From Bacillota bacterium (GTDB lineage: Bacteria; Bacillota; Clostridia; Peptostreptococcales; Anaerovoracaceae): 64,000 nt of DNA. Made by a program: the position numbers and the translations under genes. Below, piece by piece: positions 42,395-52,481 of the stretch; positions within the stretch are counted from its first letter, which is position 1; every line of letters begins with the position of its first letter. The DNA lies in contig JAFSCP010000040.1 in assembly GCA_017436705.1 (NCBI GenBank), forward strand, positions 58,858-122,857, read 5' to 3'. Below the pieces are notes generated by a model. It ran no database searches. It was not told where the DNA came from and worked only from the letters and a program-made list of their open reading frames with translations.

Positions 42395-42671
42395 AATGTA
42401 AACTATAAGTTAATTTTTTTGTTTTTTTCTTTTATAGAACTGTATTACTGATAAAAGTGTACGAAAAAAGATATAAAATTTGTTTCTATGCTGTAATGAA
42501 AATACTGTAATAATATATTGAATAAAAAAGAATTTGAACTGGAAATCAGTCAGTTCTTTTTTTAATAGATGCATTAATTTAATAATAGGAGCATTATCGC
42601 TATCAGGTGTACGTTCAACGGCCTGGGATGGAGCGGGATGCTCTTTTTATTTGTGGTTGCTAACCTTAAGA
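42395..42671. other. AT-rich intergenic stretch, terminator only
   Basis: No convincing gene. It contains a second terminator-like hairpin, GAACTG (42536-42541) with CAGTTC (42551-42556) and seven T, without an evident gene to terminate, and a weak GAGC/GCTC hairpin with T-run near 42637-42650. These orphan terminators suggest that genes were lost here at the right edge of the accessory region. Confidence 0.5.
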
Positions 42672-42701
42672 TTGCAAATCAGCAGCATGATGTGATATAA
42701 T
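42672..42701 (+). promoter_or_regulatory. Promoter of the phosphatase gene
   Basis: TTGCAA (42672-42677), an 18-base spacer and TATAAT (42696-42701), about 40 bases before the ATG. Confidence 0.65.
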
Positions 42702-42739
42702 TATTTATCTATGACAAATTACGAAAGGTTATAACAGAC

Positions 42740-43204
42740 ATGATAAAAGTAATGATGGTCTGCCATGGCAACATCTGCAGATCAACTATGGCCGAGTTTG
42801 TACTCAAGGACATGGTAAAGAAGCAGCACATTGAGGACAAGTTCATAATCGATTCATCTGCAACCAGCCGTGAGGAGATTGGCAACGGCGTCCACCATGG
42901 AACACGCCGCAAGCTTGCTGAAATGGGCGTTCCATGTGGTGAGCACAGGGCTGTGCAGATTACTAAAAAGGATTACGATAATTACGACTATATCCTCATC
43001 ATGGATGCAAATAACCGCCGCAATCTTATGCGCATCATCGGCGCGGATACTGAGGGCAAGGTCCATGGGCTCCTTGACTTTTCCGGAAGACCGAGAGACA
43101 TTGCGGATCCGTGGTACACAGGCAACTTTGATGTGACTTATGACGATGTGGTGGAAGGCTGCGAGACTTTTCTGGAGCATCTGCGCGAGACAGGGCGCAT
43201 ATAG
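42740..43204 (+). CDS. Low molecular weight protein-tyrosine phosphatase
   Basis: 154 residues. The active-site loop CHGNICRST is at residues 8-16, with Cys8 as nucleophile and the arginine for phosphate binding. The general acid is in DPWYTGNFDVTYDD near residue 120. Cytosolic enzyme that dephosphorylates phosphotyrosine proteins; often paired with bacterial tyrosine kinases, none of which is seen here. AAAGG is somewhat distant (11 bases) from the ATG. It is followed by the EamA permease gene. Confidence 0.93.
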   Translation: MIKVMMVCHGNICRSTMAEFVLKDMVKKQHIEDKFIIDSSATSREEIGNGVHHGTRRKLAEMGVPCGEHRAVQITKKDYDNYDYILIMDANNRRNLMRIIGADTEGKVHGLLDFSGRPRDIADPWYTGNFDVTYDDVVEGCETFLEHLRETGRI

Positions 43205-43249
43205 ACAGGCAGTGACGGGCAAGACATATATAAAGGAAGATAAATTTTT

Positions 43250-44134
43250 ATGGACAATAACAATGCTGCCAGAGCAGCAAAGATAAAACTTATCACTGCC
43301 ATGGTTACTTTCGGGACCATCGGCATATTCGTCAAATACATTCCGCTGCCTTCAAGCATAATTGCTCTTGGCAGAGGTTTTGTGGCAACTCTTTTCCTGC
43401 TGCTGGTTATGAAGCTGGGAAAGAACCCTATATCAAAAGAGGCTGTAAAGCGCAATCTGGTGCTGCTACTTGTCAGCGGCGGCCTTATCGGCTTCAACTG
43501 GATTCTGCTTTTCGAAGCATATAATTACACTACCGTTGCGGTGGCGACACTTTGTTACTACCTGGCGCCGATTTTCGTCATAATTGCTTCACCGTTCGTG
43601 CTTGGTGAAAAGCTGACTGCGAAAAAAGGCCTTTGCGTGGCGGCGGCGCTGCTGGGGATGGTGCTGGTTTCCGGCGTTATCCAGAGCGGAAGTGCGGCAG
43701 ACTTCAGCCTGACTGGTGTGGCTTTCGGAGTGGGGGCAGGTGCTCTTTATGCCTGCATCATACTCATGAACAAAAAACTTAAGGACATCAATTCCTACGA
43801 TACTACTGTTATGCAGCTGGCGGCGGCTACAATTGTACTCATTCCATACTGCCTGCTGACAGTACCTGTATCATCACTCAGTGCAGGACCTGTGGCACTG
43901 GGACTGCTGCTCTTTGTGGGTATTGTACATACAGGAATTGCCTATGTGCTTTATTTCGGGTCAATGAAAGACCTGAAGGCGCAGACTGTGGCGATTTTCA
44001 GTTATATCGACCCCATACTGGCGGTGCTTCTTTCGGCTTTCCTGCTGAGAGAAAGTATGGACATGCTCAGCGTAATCGGAGCGGTGCTTATTTTAGGCTC
44101 AACATTTGTCAGCGAAATGCTTGATAAAAAATAA
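43250..44134 (+). CDS. EamA/DMT family transporter
   Basis: 294 residues with ten hydrophobic segments in two EamA repeats, the standard drug/metabolite transporter design (for example NWILLFEAYNYTTVAVATLC in the first half and VLYFGSMKDLKAQTVAIFSY in the second). It probably exports amino acids or similar metabolites. AAGGAAG precedes the ATG. The gap to the preceding phosphatase gene is 45 bases, so they may be co-transcribed. Confidence 0.9.
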   Translation: MDNNNAARAAKIKLITAMVTFGTIGIFVKYIPLPSSIIALGRGFVATLFLLLVMKLGKNPISKEAVKRNLVLLLVSGGLIGFNWILLFEAYNYTTVAVATLCYYLAPIFVIIASPFVLGEKLTAKKGLCVAAALLGMVLVSGVIQSGSAADFSLTGVAFGVGAGALYACIILMNKKLKDINSYDTTVMQLAAATIVLIPYCLLTVPVSSLSAGPVALGLLLFVGIVHTGIAYVLYFGSMKDLKAQTVAIFSYIDPILAVLLSAFLLRESMDMLSVIGAVLILGSTFVSEMLDKK

Positions 44135-46451
<2,317 letters not shown>

Positions 46452-46455
46452 TGCC

Positions 46456-46818
46456 ATGAGATTAAGAAATTTTCTGATTGTCGTAAAGGACATTGAAAAA
46501 TCAAAGCAGTTTTACCGCGAACTTTTCGGCCTGATTCCCGTGACTGACTATGACGGCAACGTGATTCTCACAGAAGGTCTGGTCCTTCAGGACGAAGCAA
46601 TCTGGAAAGGATTTCTGGGCAGGGATATTATCCCTGAAAACAACTCCTGCGAACTCTACTTTGAGGAATCCAATATAGAAGAATTTGCCGACAAACTTGA
46701 GAGGCTATACCCATCAGTAAAATATGTCAACAAACTTATGACTCATAGCTGGGGCCAGAAAGTAATCCGCTTTTATGACCCGGATGGAAATCTCATTGAA
46801 GTCGGAACACCGATGTAG
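46456..46818 (+). CDS. VOC (glyoxalase/bleomycin-resistance) family protein
   Basis: 120 residues with the paired beta-alpha-beta pattern of the vicinal oxygen chelate fold: NFLIVVKDIEKSKQFYRELF at the start and VIRFYDPDGNLIEVGTP at the end with a metal-ligand glutamate. Such small proteins are lyases or binding proteins. It begins four bases after the rRNA methyltransferase gene, with AAGGAGG spanning that stop. Substrate unknown. Confidence 0.85.
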   Translation: MRLRNFLIVVKDIEKSKQFYRELFGLIPVTDYDGNVILTEGLVLQDEAIWKGFLGRDIIPENNSCELYFEESNIEEFADKLERLYPSVKYVNKLMTHSWGQKVIRFYDPDGNLIEVGTPM

Positions 46819-46833
46819 AAAAGGAGAGCCATT

Positions 46834-48213
46834 ATGAGTGATCAGTTAAATTACAACAGTGAAGTCCAGTCAGAATTTCTGGAAATCAGAGCACCGTATT
46901 ACAATGCAATTAACCCTTCAACAATCACTTTTGAGAATGAAAAGATAAAGGTTTTCGTAAATTCCCTGGGTCATATTGAGTTTTTTGATATGGAGGACAA
47001 TTCTCTGGGATCTGTGGATGTACCTGTGTCTGACGACCCATCTGAAAAAGCACATTCTGCGCAGTACGGCACTGTAAGATACATGTCAGACGGAAGCAAG
47101 GTGGTTTTTAAACTGCCTGTGTACGACTGGATAGACTATTATCCCAACTGTGACGGCGAATCCGACCGCTGGAACAGAATAACCGTCCGTTGGTTTGATG
47201 TAGTCTTTGACTGCAGCACACGCCAGATTAATGTGAAATATGATAAACCGGGAATTGTAATTCTTGACGGTTACGCAGTAAATCCCGGAGACCTTTCATG
47301 GGAACCCCTTGAAAAACTGGGCAGACTCACAGTTTACGACCGTACTTCCTATGAAGAATCTGACCTTATTGCCGAAAGAATAGGTGACGCAGAAATAGCC
47401 ATTCTAAGCAAAACTCCGATCAGCAAGGCGACCATTGACAAGTGCCCGAACCTTAAGGCAATCGCTGTCCTTGCAACAGGCTATAATGTAGTAGACTGCG
47501 CAGCTGCGAAGGAAAGGGGCATTGCAGTTATGAACGTGCCGTCATACGGAACGCAGATTGTGGCACAGTATGCTGTAAGCCATCTTCTTGAAATCTGCGC
47601 CAATGTTTCCAGGCATGACAAGGCTGTGAAGGCCGGAGCCTGGGAAAACTGCCCGGACTGGTGTTTCTGGGAAAAGCCTGTAATTGAACTTGCAGGCAAG
47701 ACTGCTGGTATTATCGGACTTGGCAGAATCGGAAGAGCAACTGCGGGCATCCTGAAAGCCCTCGGAATGAACGTTCTGGGCAGCAGCGCCCACAGGTTCG
47801 ATGAAGCAGAAACAGGCGTAAAATGGGCCGAACCGGATGAAATTTTCAGCCAGTCTGATGTGATTTTCCTTCACTGCCCGATGACACCTGAAACTGCAGG
47901 CATCATCAACCGTGATACTATTGCAAAGATGAAAGACGGCGTTATCATCATCAACAACAGCCGTGGTCAGCTCATTATTGAGCAGGATCTTGCAGATGCA
48001 CTTAACTGCGGCAAGGTTTATGCAGCAGGCCTTGATGTTGTATCCTCAGAACCAATCAAAGGAGACAATGCGCTGCTTACTGCAAAAAACTGTTTTATAA
48101 CACCGCACATTTCATGGGCTGCAACTGAAGCACGCCAGAGACTTGTAAACATTACCGTAGATAATGTGAAAAGCTGGGCGGAAGGAAGACCGCAGAACGT
48201 AGTAAATAAATAA
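46834..48213 (+). CDS. D-2-hydroxyacid dehydrogenase with extra N-terminal domain
   Basis: 459 residues. Residues from about 138 form a complete D-isomer 2-hydroxyacid dehydrogenase: NAD-binding GLGRIG at 295-300, catalytic Arg in NNSRGQ (377), Glu in SSEP (406) and His in TPHISWA (425). The domain most resembles glycerate/hydroxypyruvate-type enzymes. About 135 residues in front (for example ITFENEKIKVFVNSLGHIEF and RITVRWFDVVFD) form an additional beta-rich domain that I do not recognise and that is not part of the usual enzyme of about 320 residues. AAAGGAG precedes the first ATG and the frame is continuous, so the fusion appears real. Confidence 0.88.
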   Translation: MSDQLNYNSEVQSEFLEIRAPYYNAINPSTITFENEKIKVFVNSLGHIEFFDMEDNSLGSVDVPVSDDPSEKAHSAQYGTVRYMSDGSKVVFKLPVYDWIDYYPNCDGESDRWNRITVRWFDVVFDCSTRQINVKYDKPGIVILDGYAVNPGDLSWEPLEKLGRLTVYDRTSYEESDLIAERIGDAEIAILSKTPISKATIDKCPNLKAIAVLATGYNVVDCAAAKERGIAVMNVPSYGTQIVAQYAVSHLLEICANVSRHDKAVKAGAWENCPDWCFWEKPVIELAGKTAGIIGLGRIGRATAGILKALGMNVLGSSAHRFDEAETGVKWAEPDEIFSQSDVIFLHCPMTPETAGIINRDTIAKMKDGVIIINNSRGQLIIEQDLADALNCGKVYAAGLDVVSSEPIKGDNALLTAKNCFITPHISWAATEARQRLVNITVDNVKSWAEGRPQNVVNK

Positions 48214-48228
48214 TTCAGACTGACAGAG

Positions 48229-48258
48229 CCGGTATACCTTAAGGTGTGCCGGTTTTTT
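48229..48258 (+). terminator. Terminator after the dehydrogenase gene
   Basis: 10-bp stem CCGGTATACC (48229-48238) with GGTGTGCCGG (48243-48252), two wobble pairs, a TTAA loop and six T. Confidence 0.9.
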
Positions 48259-48342
48259 GAATGTGTAAAAAAGGTTACATTGTTTTCTGTAAAATTTTGG
48301 TGATGAAAGGATAAAGGTATGGCGAATTTTCGCCCTGGATTC

Positions 48343-48372
48343 TTGTAAAATTATTTTTACTCGTAGTATAAT
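48343..48372 (+). promoter_or_regulatory. Promoter of the ABC exporter gene
   Basis: TTGTAA (48343-48348), an 18-base spacer and TATAAT (48367-48372). Confidence 0.65.
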
Positions 48373-48430
48373 ATAGGTGTATTTAAGGGTAAGAGATTTT
48401 GTGTGAGTATTCAGGGAAGGAGTGAATGCT

Positions 48431-50251
48431 ATGCCACCAAGAGGAATGAACAGAAGCTTCCTCACAGAGGAAGAAAAGGCAAACCGCCCGAAGGTGACTT
48501 TGCCATTGTTAAAGAGAGTTTTTTCATATCTGCTGCCGTACTGGAAGCAGATGACAGCAGTTCTGGCCTGTATCGTACTTTCATCGGTACTGAGCCTGCT
48601 GCCGTCGGTCCTTACAGGCCGCATCATTGACGAGGGCCTTATCGGGCGCGACATGAGGATGCTGGTGATGCTGATAAGCGCATCACTGGGAGTGACACTG
48701 GGAGCGAATCTTATCAGAGTAGCCGAAAGTTATCTTAATAACTGGATTGCCCAGCACATCACTTTCGATATGCGCAACAAAATGTACCGTCATCTGCAGC
48801 AGATGCCCCAGAGCTTTTTTACCAGCAACAACCAGGGTGATATTATCACCCGCATGACCAGTGATATTTCAGGTGTGGAACGAGTTGTGACAAGTACTTT
48901 TACATCGGTTATTTCCAACGTGATTACACTGGTCAGCGCAGTAATAATCATGTTCCGTGAAAACTGGGTTCTGGCTGCGGCCGGAGCACTGGTAATTCCG
49001 CTTTTTGCAATTCCGACACGATGGGCCGGCAAGACCCGCTGGACTCTCACAAGAGATGCTCAGGAGTGCAGCGATGAAATCAACGGTATCCTGAACGAAA
49101 CACTTTCTGTCAGCGGACAGCTTCTGGTGAAGCTTTTCGGCAAAGAAGATTACGAATATGACCGTTACCGTAATGCAAATCATAGTATAATCAGTCTGCG
49201 CATTAAAGAAAGCATGGCAGGCCGCTGGTTTATGGTAGTTATAAACACTTTTTCCAGTGTTGGACCAATGATTCTTTATCTGATTGGCGGTATGCTTATG
49301 ATGAAGTATAACGCAGATCTGACAGTAGGGGATATTACCATACTTGTAGCTTTGCTGGGCAAAATGTACGGTCCTGTCAATTCGCTTCTCAATATTCAGG
49401 TTGAATGGATACGCTCCATGGCGCTGTTTACGAGAATTTTTGAGTATTTCGACATGCCGGTTGAAATTTCCAGTCCGGAAAACCCTGTGGTCCCTGAATC
49501 AGCAGCACAAGGCCGTGTGGAATTCCGTAACGTGAGCTTCAGCTATGACGGTCAGCGAAGGATTCTGGATAATATAAATTTCACATTGGAAAGCGGAAAG
49601 AGCATAGCAATTGTAGGCGCTTCAGGCTCAGGCAAGAGTTCCCTCGTAAATCTGATACCGCGGCTTTATGATGTGACCGGCGGCAGTGTATACTTTGATG
49701 GTAATGATGTACGTGACCTTGATCTGAAGTACCTGCGTGATAATATAGGTATTGTCAGCCAGGAAACTTATCTTTTCAACGGAACTATCCGCGAAAATCT
49801 GCTTTATGCAAAACCTGATGCAACAGGTGAGGAACTGGCAGAAGCCTGCAAAAAGGCAAATATTTCTGACTTCATCTGCCGGCAGGAAAAGGGCATAGAT
49901 ACCATGGTCGGCAACAGAGGTCTTAAATTATCCGGCGGGGAAAAGCAGAGAATTTCAATTGCCAGAGCTCTTCTTAAAGACCCGGCACTGCTTATTTTCG
50001 ATGAGGCAACTGCATCTCTGGACTCCATATCAGAACATAAAATCCAGGAAGCCATGGAGCCTGTTATAAAATCCAGAACCAGTATAATCATTGCGCACAG
50101 ACTTTCAACAATCCTGGCAGCCGATGAGATTCTGGTCATAAAGGACGGACGAATCGCAGAAAGAGGTACTCATTCAGAGCTTGTAAAAAAGGGCGGTGTC
50201 TATACCGAATTATATGAAACTCAGTTCAGAGGCGCGCTGGAAGCAGCGTAG
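48431..50251 (+). CDS. ABC exporter (transmembrane plus ATPase), MdlB/BmrA type
   Basis: 606 residues from the ATG that follows GGAAGGAG by nine bases; a GTG at 48422 abuts that site and is unlikely. Six transmembrane helices lie in about 30-320. The nucleotide-binding domain carries GASGSGKSS, LSGGEKQRISIARALL, LLIFDEATASLD and the H-loop IIAHRLST. It works as a dimer exporting lipids, drugs or peptides. No second half-transporter is adjacent, so a homodimer is likely. Confidence 0.93.
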   Translation: MPPRGMNRSFLTEEEKANRPKVTLPLLKRVFSYLLPYWKQMTAVLACIVLSSVLSLLPSVLTGRIIDEGLIGRDMRMLVMLISASLGVTLGANLIRVAESYLNNWIAQHITFDMRNKMYRHLQQMPQSFFTSNNQGDIITRMTSDISGVERVVTSTFTSVISNVITLVSAVIIMFRENWVLAAAGALVIPLFAIPTRWAGKTRWTLTRDAQECSDEINGILNETLSVSGQLLVKLFGKEDYEYDRYRNANHSIISLRIKESMAGRWFMVVINTFSSVGPMILYLIGGMLMMKYNADLTVGDITILVALLGKMYGPVNSLLNIQVEWIRSMALFTRIFEYFDMPVEISSPENPVVPESAAQGRVEFRNVSFSYDGQRRILDNINFTLESGKSIAIVGASGSGKSSLVNLIPRLYDVTGGSVYFDGNDVRDLDLKYLRDNIGIVSQETYLFNGTIRENLLYAKPDATGEELAEACKKANISDFICRQEKGIDTMVGNRGLKLSGGEKQRISIARALLKDPALLIFDEATASLDSISEHKIQEAMEPVIKSRTSIIIAHRLSTILAADEILVIKDGRIAERGTHSELVKKGGVYTELYETQFRGALEAA

Positions 50252-50259
50252 CCTTTTTT
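50234..50259 (+). terminator. Weak terminator at the end of the ABC exporter gene
   Basis: Five-bp stem CGCTG (50235-50239) with CAGCG (50244-50248) overlapping the stop codon, then six T at 50254-50259. The spacing between stem and T-run is longer than usual. Confidence 0.35.
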
Positions 50260-50260
50260 G

Positions 50261-50289
50261 TTGACATAGCGTTAAGATTTTGTTAATAT
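50261..50289 (+). promoter_or_regulatory. Promoter of the HdeD-like gene
   Basis: TTGACA (50261-50266), a 17-base spacer and TAATAT (50284-50289). Confidence 0.8.
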
Positions 50290-50350
50290 TATGCTAAGAA
50301 AGTGCAAAGACGGTCTTGCGCCGCAGCGACTCAAGGGGAGGGCCACTATT

Positions 50351-50974
50351 ATGACGCAAGAGAAAAAAGAATATATACGAAAAATGATTGTAAAAAAGCC
50401 TTTTGGTCATTTACATAATAAAGTAAACAGGCGTGAACGTACCTTGGACGGCAGCCATATTATGGGTCGTCTTTTTGCTGTGCTTATGATGGCAGCAGGC
50501 CTTATAATTCTGGTTCATCCGGATCATATTTACAGAATTTTGTCAGAGGTCCTTGGGATTTCAATGTTTTTCCTCGGACTGTATTATATTGTGTGCGGAA
50601 TTATTGAGGCAGAGCACCGCAGCCATGAGACAAAAGTGATTGCAAACGGCATAGTACTGGTGATTTTCGGAGTTCTGCTGTTTGTGAATTATACTAACAC
50701 CGATGCGATTATTGGTGCAATCTGGGGTGTTTTTGGTGTGTTCAATGCAGCAGAAGAACTGAATCATTCACTTTACAGTCTGGGACATAAGGAACCATAT
50801 GTGGGGAAAATGATTTATGCAGGAATCGAACTTATGCTGGGAATCATGCTCCTTGTGGGTCTTCCGCATGCAGTACATCATCATATACCTATACTCGGCA
50901 TTGAAATGATGCTGATGGGCTGGCAGATTTTCCACGAAAGTGAAAAAGAAGAACATGAAAATATGAATAATTAG
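50351..50974 (+). CDS. HdeD/DUF308 family membrane protein
   Basis: 207 residues starting at the ATG behind AAGGGGAGGG; the upstream open frame has no matching ribosome site. After a basic N-terminus it contains six hydrophobic segments in three pairs, the DUF308 repeat pattern (LFAVLMMAAGLIILVHP, GISMFFLGLYYIVCGI, GIVLVIFGVLLFVNY). A histidine cluster HAVHHHIP lies in the last loop. HdeD is linked to acid resistance in E. coli; the role here is unknown. Confidence 0.83.
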   Translation: MTQEKKEYIRKMIVKKPFGHLHNKVNRRERTLDGSHIMGRLFAVLMMAAGLIILVHPDHIYRILSEVLGISMFFLGLYYIVCGIIEAEHRSHETKVIANGIVLVIFGVLLFVNYTNTDAIIGAIWGVFGVFNAAEELNHSLYSLGHKEPYVGKMIYAGIELMLGIMLLVGLPHAVHHHIPILGIEMMLMGWQIFHESEKEEHENMNN

Positions 50975-50978
50975 AGTG

Positions 50979-51029
50979 AAGACCTCCAAGAATATTGAGA
51001 GAATCAATTTTCGGGAGGTTTTTTTAATG
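50979..51029 (+). terminator. Terminator-like hairpin overlapping the rubrerythrin Shine-Dalgarno
   Basis: ACCTCC (50982-50987) pairs with GGAGGT (51014-51019), extendable outward through AAG with the following T residues. The interior TTGA/TCAA can also pair. A T-run at 51019-51025 directly precedes the ATG at 51027. It probably terminates the HdeD-like gene and masks the next ribosome site. Confidence 0.65.
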
Positions 51030-51626
51030 ACAGAATTCAGTACAAGCCAGACAAAAGCTAACCTTATGAAGGCTTTTGCAGGAGAAAGTATGGCAAGAAA
51101 CCGATATGAATTTGCCGCTTCACAGGCAAAAAAACAGAATCTTTATGTGATTGAGGCGGTATTTAAGTTTACGGCAGACCAGGAAAAAGAGCATGGTGAG
51201 ATTTTTTATAATCATTTAAAAGATCTGGCAGGTGAAAAACTGATGGTGAAAGGCGATTATCCTGTGGCACCCTCTGACACAGTGGTTCAGCTTCTCAGAG
51301 CGGCACAGCAGGCCGAAAGAGAAGAATACGAGGATATTTATCAGCAGTTCGGGGACAAAGCGTCACAGGAAGGTTTTATGGTAGTGGCAGAGTCCTTTTA
51401 CAAAATTGCAGATATTGAAAAGACCCATGGCGAACGGTTCGGAAGATTTGCAGACCTGATGGAACAGGGAAAACTGTTCGTTTCAGATGTTGAGTGTAAA
51501 TGGATGTGTCTGAACTGCGGCCATGTACACGAATCTTCAACTGCTCCGGTTGCATGTCCTGTGTGTCACCATAACCAGGGATATTTCGTCCGGCTGGAAC
51601 TGGCTCCGTGGACGGGCAGAAATTAA
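51027..51626 (+). CDS. Rubrerythrin
   Basis: 199-residue non-haem di-iron peroxidase of the anaerobe oxidative-stress defence. The four-helix domain has the carboxylate/His ligands in GESMARNRYEF, ADQEKEHGEIF, AEREEYEDI and DIEKTHGERF. The C-terminal rubredoxin-like iron centre uses CLNCGH and CPVCHH. Start chosen at the ATG preceded by GGGAGG; the upstream frame extension is unsupported. The ribosome site is in the 3' arm of a terminator-like hairpin. Confidence 0.95.
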   Translation: MTEFSTSQTKANLMKAFAGESMARNRYEFAASQAKKQNLYVIEAVFKFTADQEKEHGEIFYNHLKDLAGEKLMVKGDYPVAPSDTVVQLLRAAQQAEREEYEDIYQQFGDKASQEGFMVVAESFYKIADIEKTHGERFGRFADLMEQGKLFVSDVECKWMCLNCGHVHESSTAPVACPVCHHNQGYFVRLELAPWTGRN

Positions 51627-51627
51627 A

Positions 51628-51652
51628 AAGAGAGGTCATTGTGACCTCTCTT
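51628..51652. terminator. Bidirectional terminator between rubrerythrin and LUD genes
   Basis: 11-bp stem AAGAGAGGTCA (51628-51638) with TGACCTCTCTT (51642-51652). It has a three-base loop and A/T tracts on both sides, and touches the stop codon of the leftward gene. Confidence 0.85.
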
Positions 51653-52259
51653 ATAGTCCTAAATTCTCATCTATGATAATTATTTCCATTTCAATATCGT
51701 TCATTTTTCTGTACTGAATGAGCAGGCCGTTGCAGATTCTGTCAGGGCTGCTGCAGTCATAGCACCTGTCACCTTTTACAGCGCAAGGTGTTTTAAGTTT
51801 CAGTCTGCGTGCATTAAGGGGCGCAGCAACATTCCGCACTCTTGAAACTGCATCTTCAAGAGTATCTGTTATTTTATTGCTTCCGATAACGAAGAAAACT
51901 TTTTCATGTCCGAAAAGGGAACCGGCCACACGGTTTCCTGTACCGTCAAGATTGACGATTATTCCGTCTGATGTTACTGCATTTGCTGATGTAAAAAAAT
52001 ATTTTGTGGTAAGAGCATTTTTTGCAGTTTCAGTAAAATGACCTTCAGGCGCAACGGCGGGGTCTATTACTGTATTTTTCACAGAAAGTCTTTTGTTAAG
52101 CTCCATTGCCTCCAATGTAAGGGAATCACCGAAACCTATAATTTCGCCGTCGAATAGACTTTCAATATATGAGGCAGCAGCTTCTTTTGATTCAAATATC
52201 TTTACTTCATATCCTTTAGAACAGAATGATTTTTTTATATCTTCCAGTATGTATTCCAT
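51651..52259 (-). CDS. LUD domain protein (lactate-utilisation family)
   Basis: 202 residues of the LUD/DUF162 fold. Conserved segments are GEIIGFGDSLTLEAMEL, FFTSANAVTSDGIIVNLDGT and NRVAGSLFGHEKVFFVIGSN. The C-terminal cysteine cluster (CAVKGDRCYDCSSPDRIC) probably binds a metal or iron-sulphur centre. LUD proteins take part in lactate oxidation (LutB/LutC), but single-domain forms like this are widespread in Clostridia without the other Lut subunits, as here. AGGAGG-like GGAGGAA precedes the ATG. Confidence 0.87.
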   Translation of the reverse strand: MEYILEDIKKSFCSKGYEVKIFESKEAAASYIESLFDGEIIGFGDSLTLEAMELNKRLSVKNTVIDPAVAPEGHFTETAKNALTTKYFFTSANAVTSDGIIVNLDGTGNRVAGSLFGHEKVFFVIGSNKITDTLEDAVSRVRNVAAPLNARRLKLKTPCAVKGDRCYDCSSPDRICNGLLIQYRKMNDIEMEIIIIDENLGL

Positions 52260-52367
52260 ATTTCTATTCCTCCGCTTTCATCTAAATATACCACAGGCCG
52301 TGTAAAAAGAAAAGAACCTGAAGGAGTATTGTCCTTTCAAAAAAACATCTTTATGTCAATTTGCAAC

Positions 52368-52424
52368 TTGACATATAGCACATTTTGTAGTAAATTTTTA
52401 ATGCGAATACTACATATAGTGGTA
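52368..52424 (+). promoter_or_regulatory. nrdD promoter with two NrdR-like boxes
   Basis: TTGACA (52368-52373), a 17-base spacer and TAAATT (52391-52396). ACATATAG occurs at 52371-52378 and again at 52412-52419, 41 bases or four helical turns apart. The second copy lies in CTACATATAG, a match to the NrdR-box core at nine of ten positions, within an imperfect 19-base dyad (ATAC...GTAT). The first overlaps the -35. This fits NrdR repression of ribonucleotide reductase genes. Confidence 0.65.
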
Positions 52425-52481
52425 TTATTATGTGTTTAATTGTATTTTTATATGTATAAATTATGGAAAGGAATGATCCCA

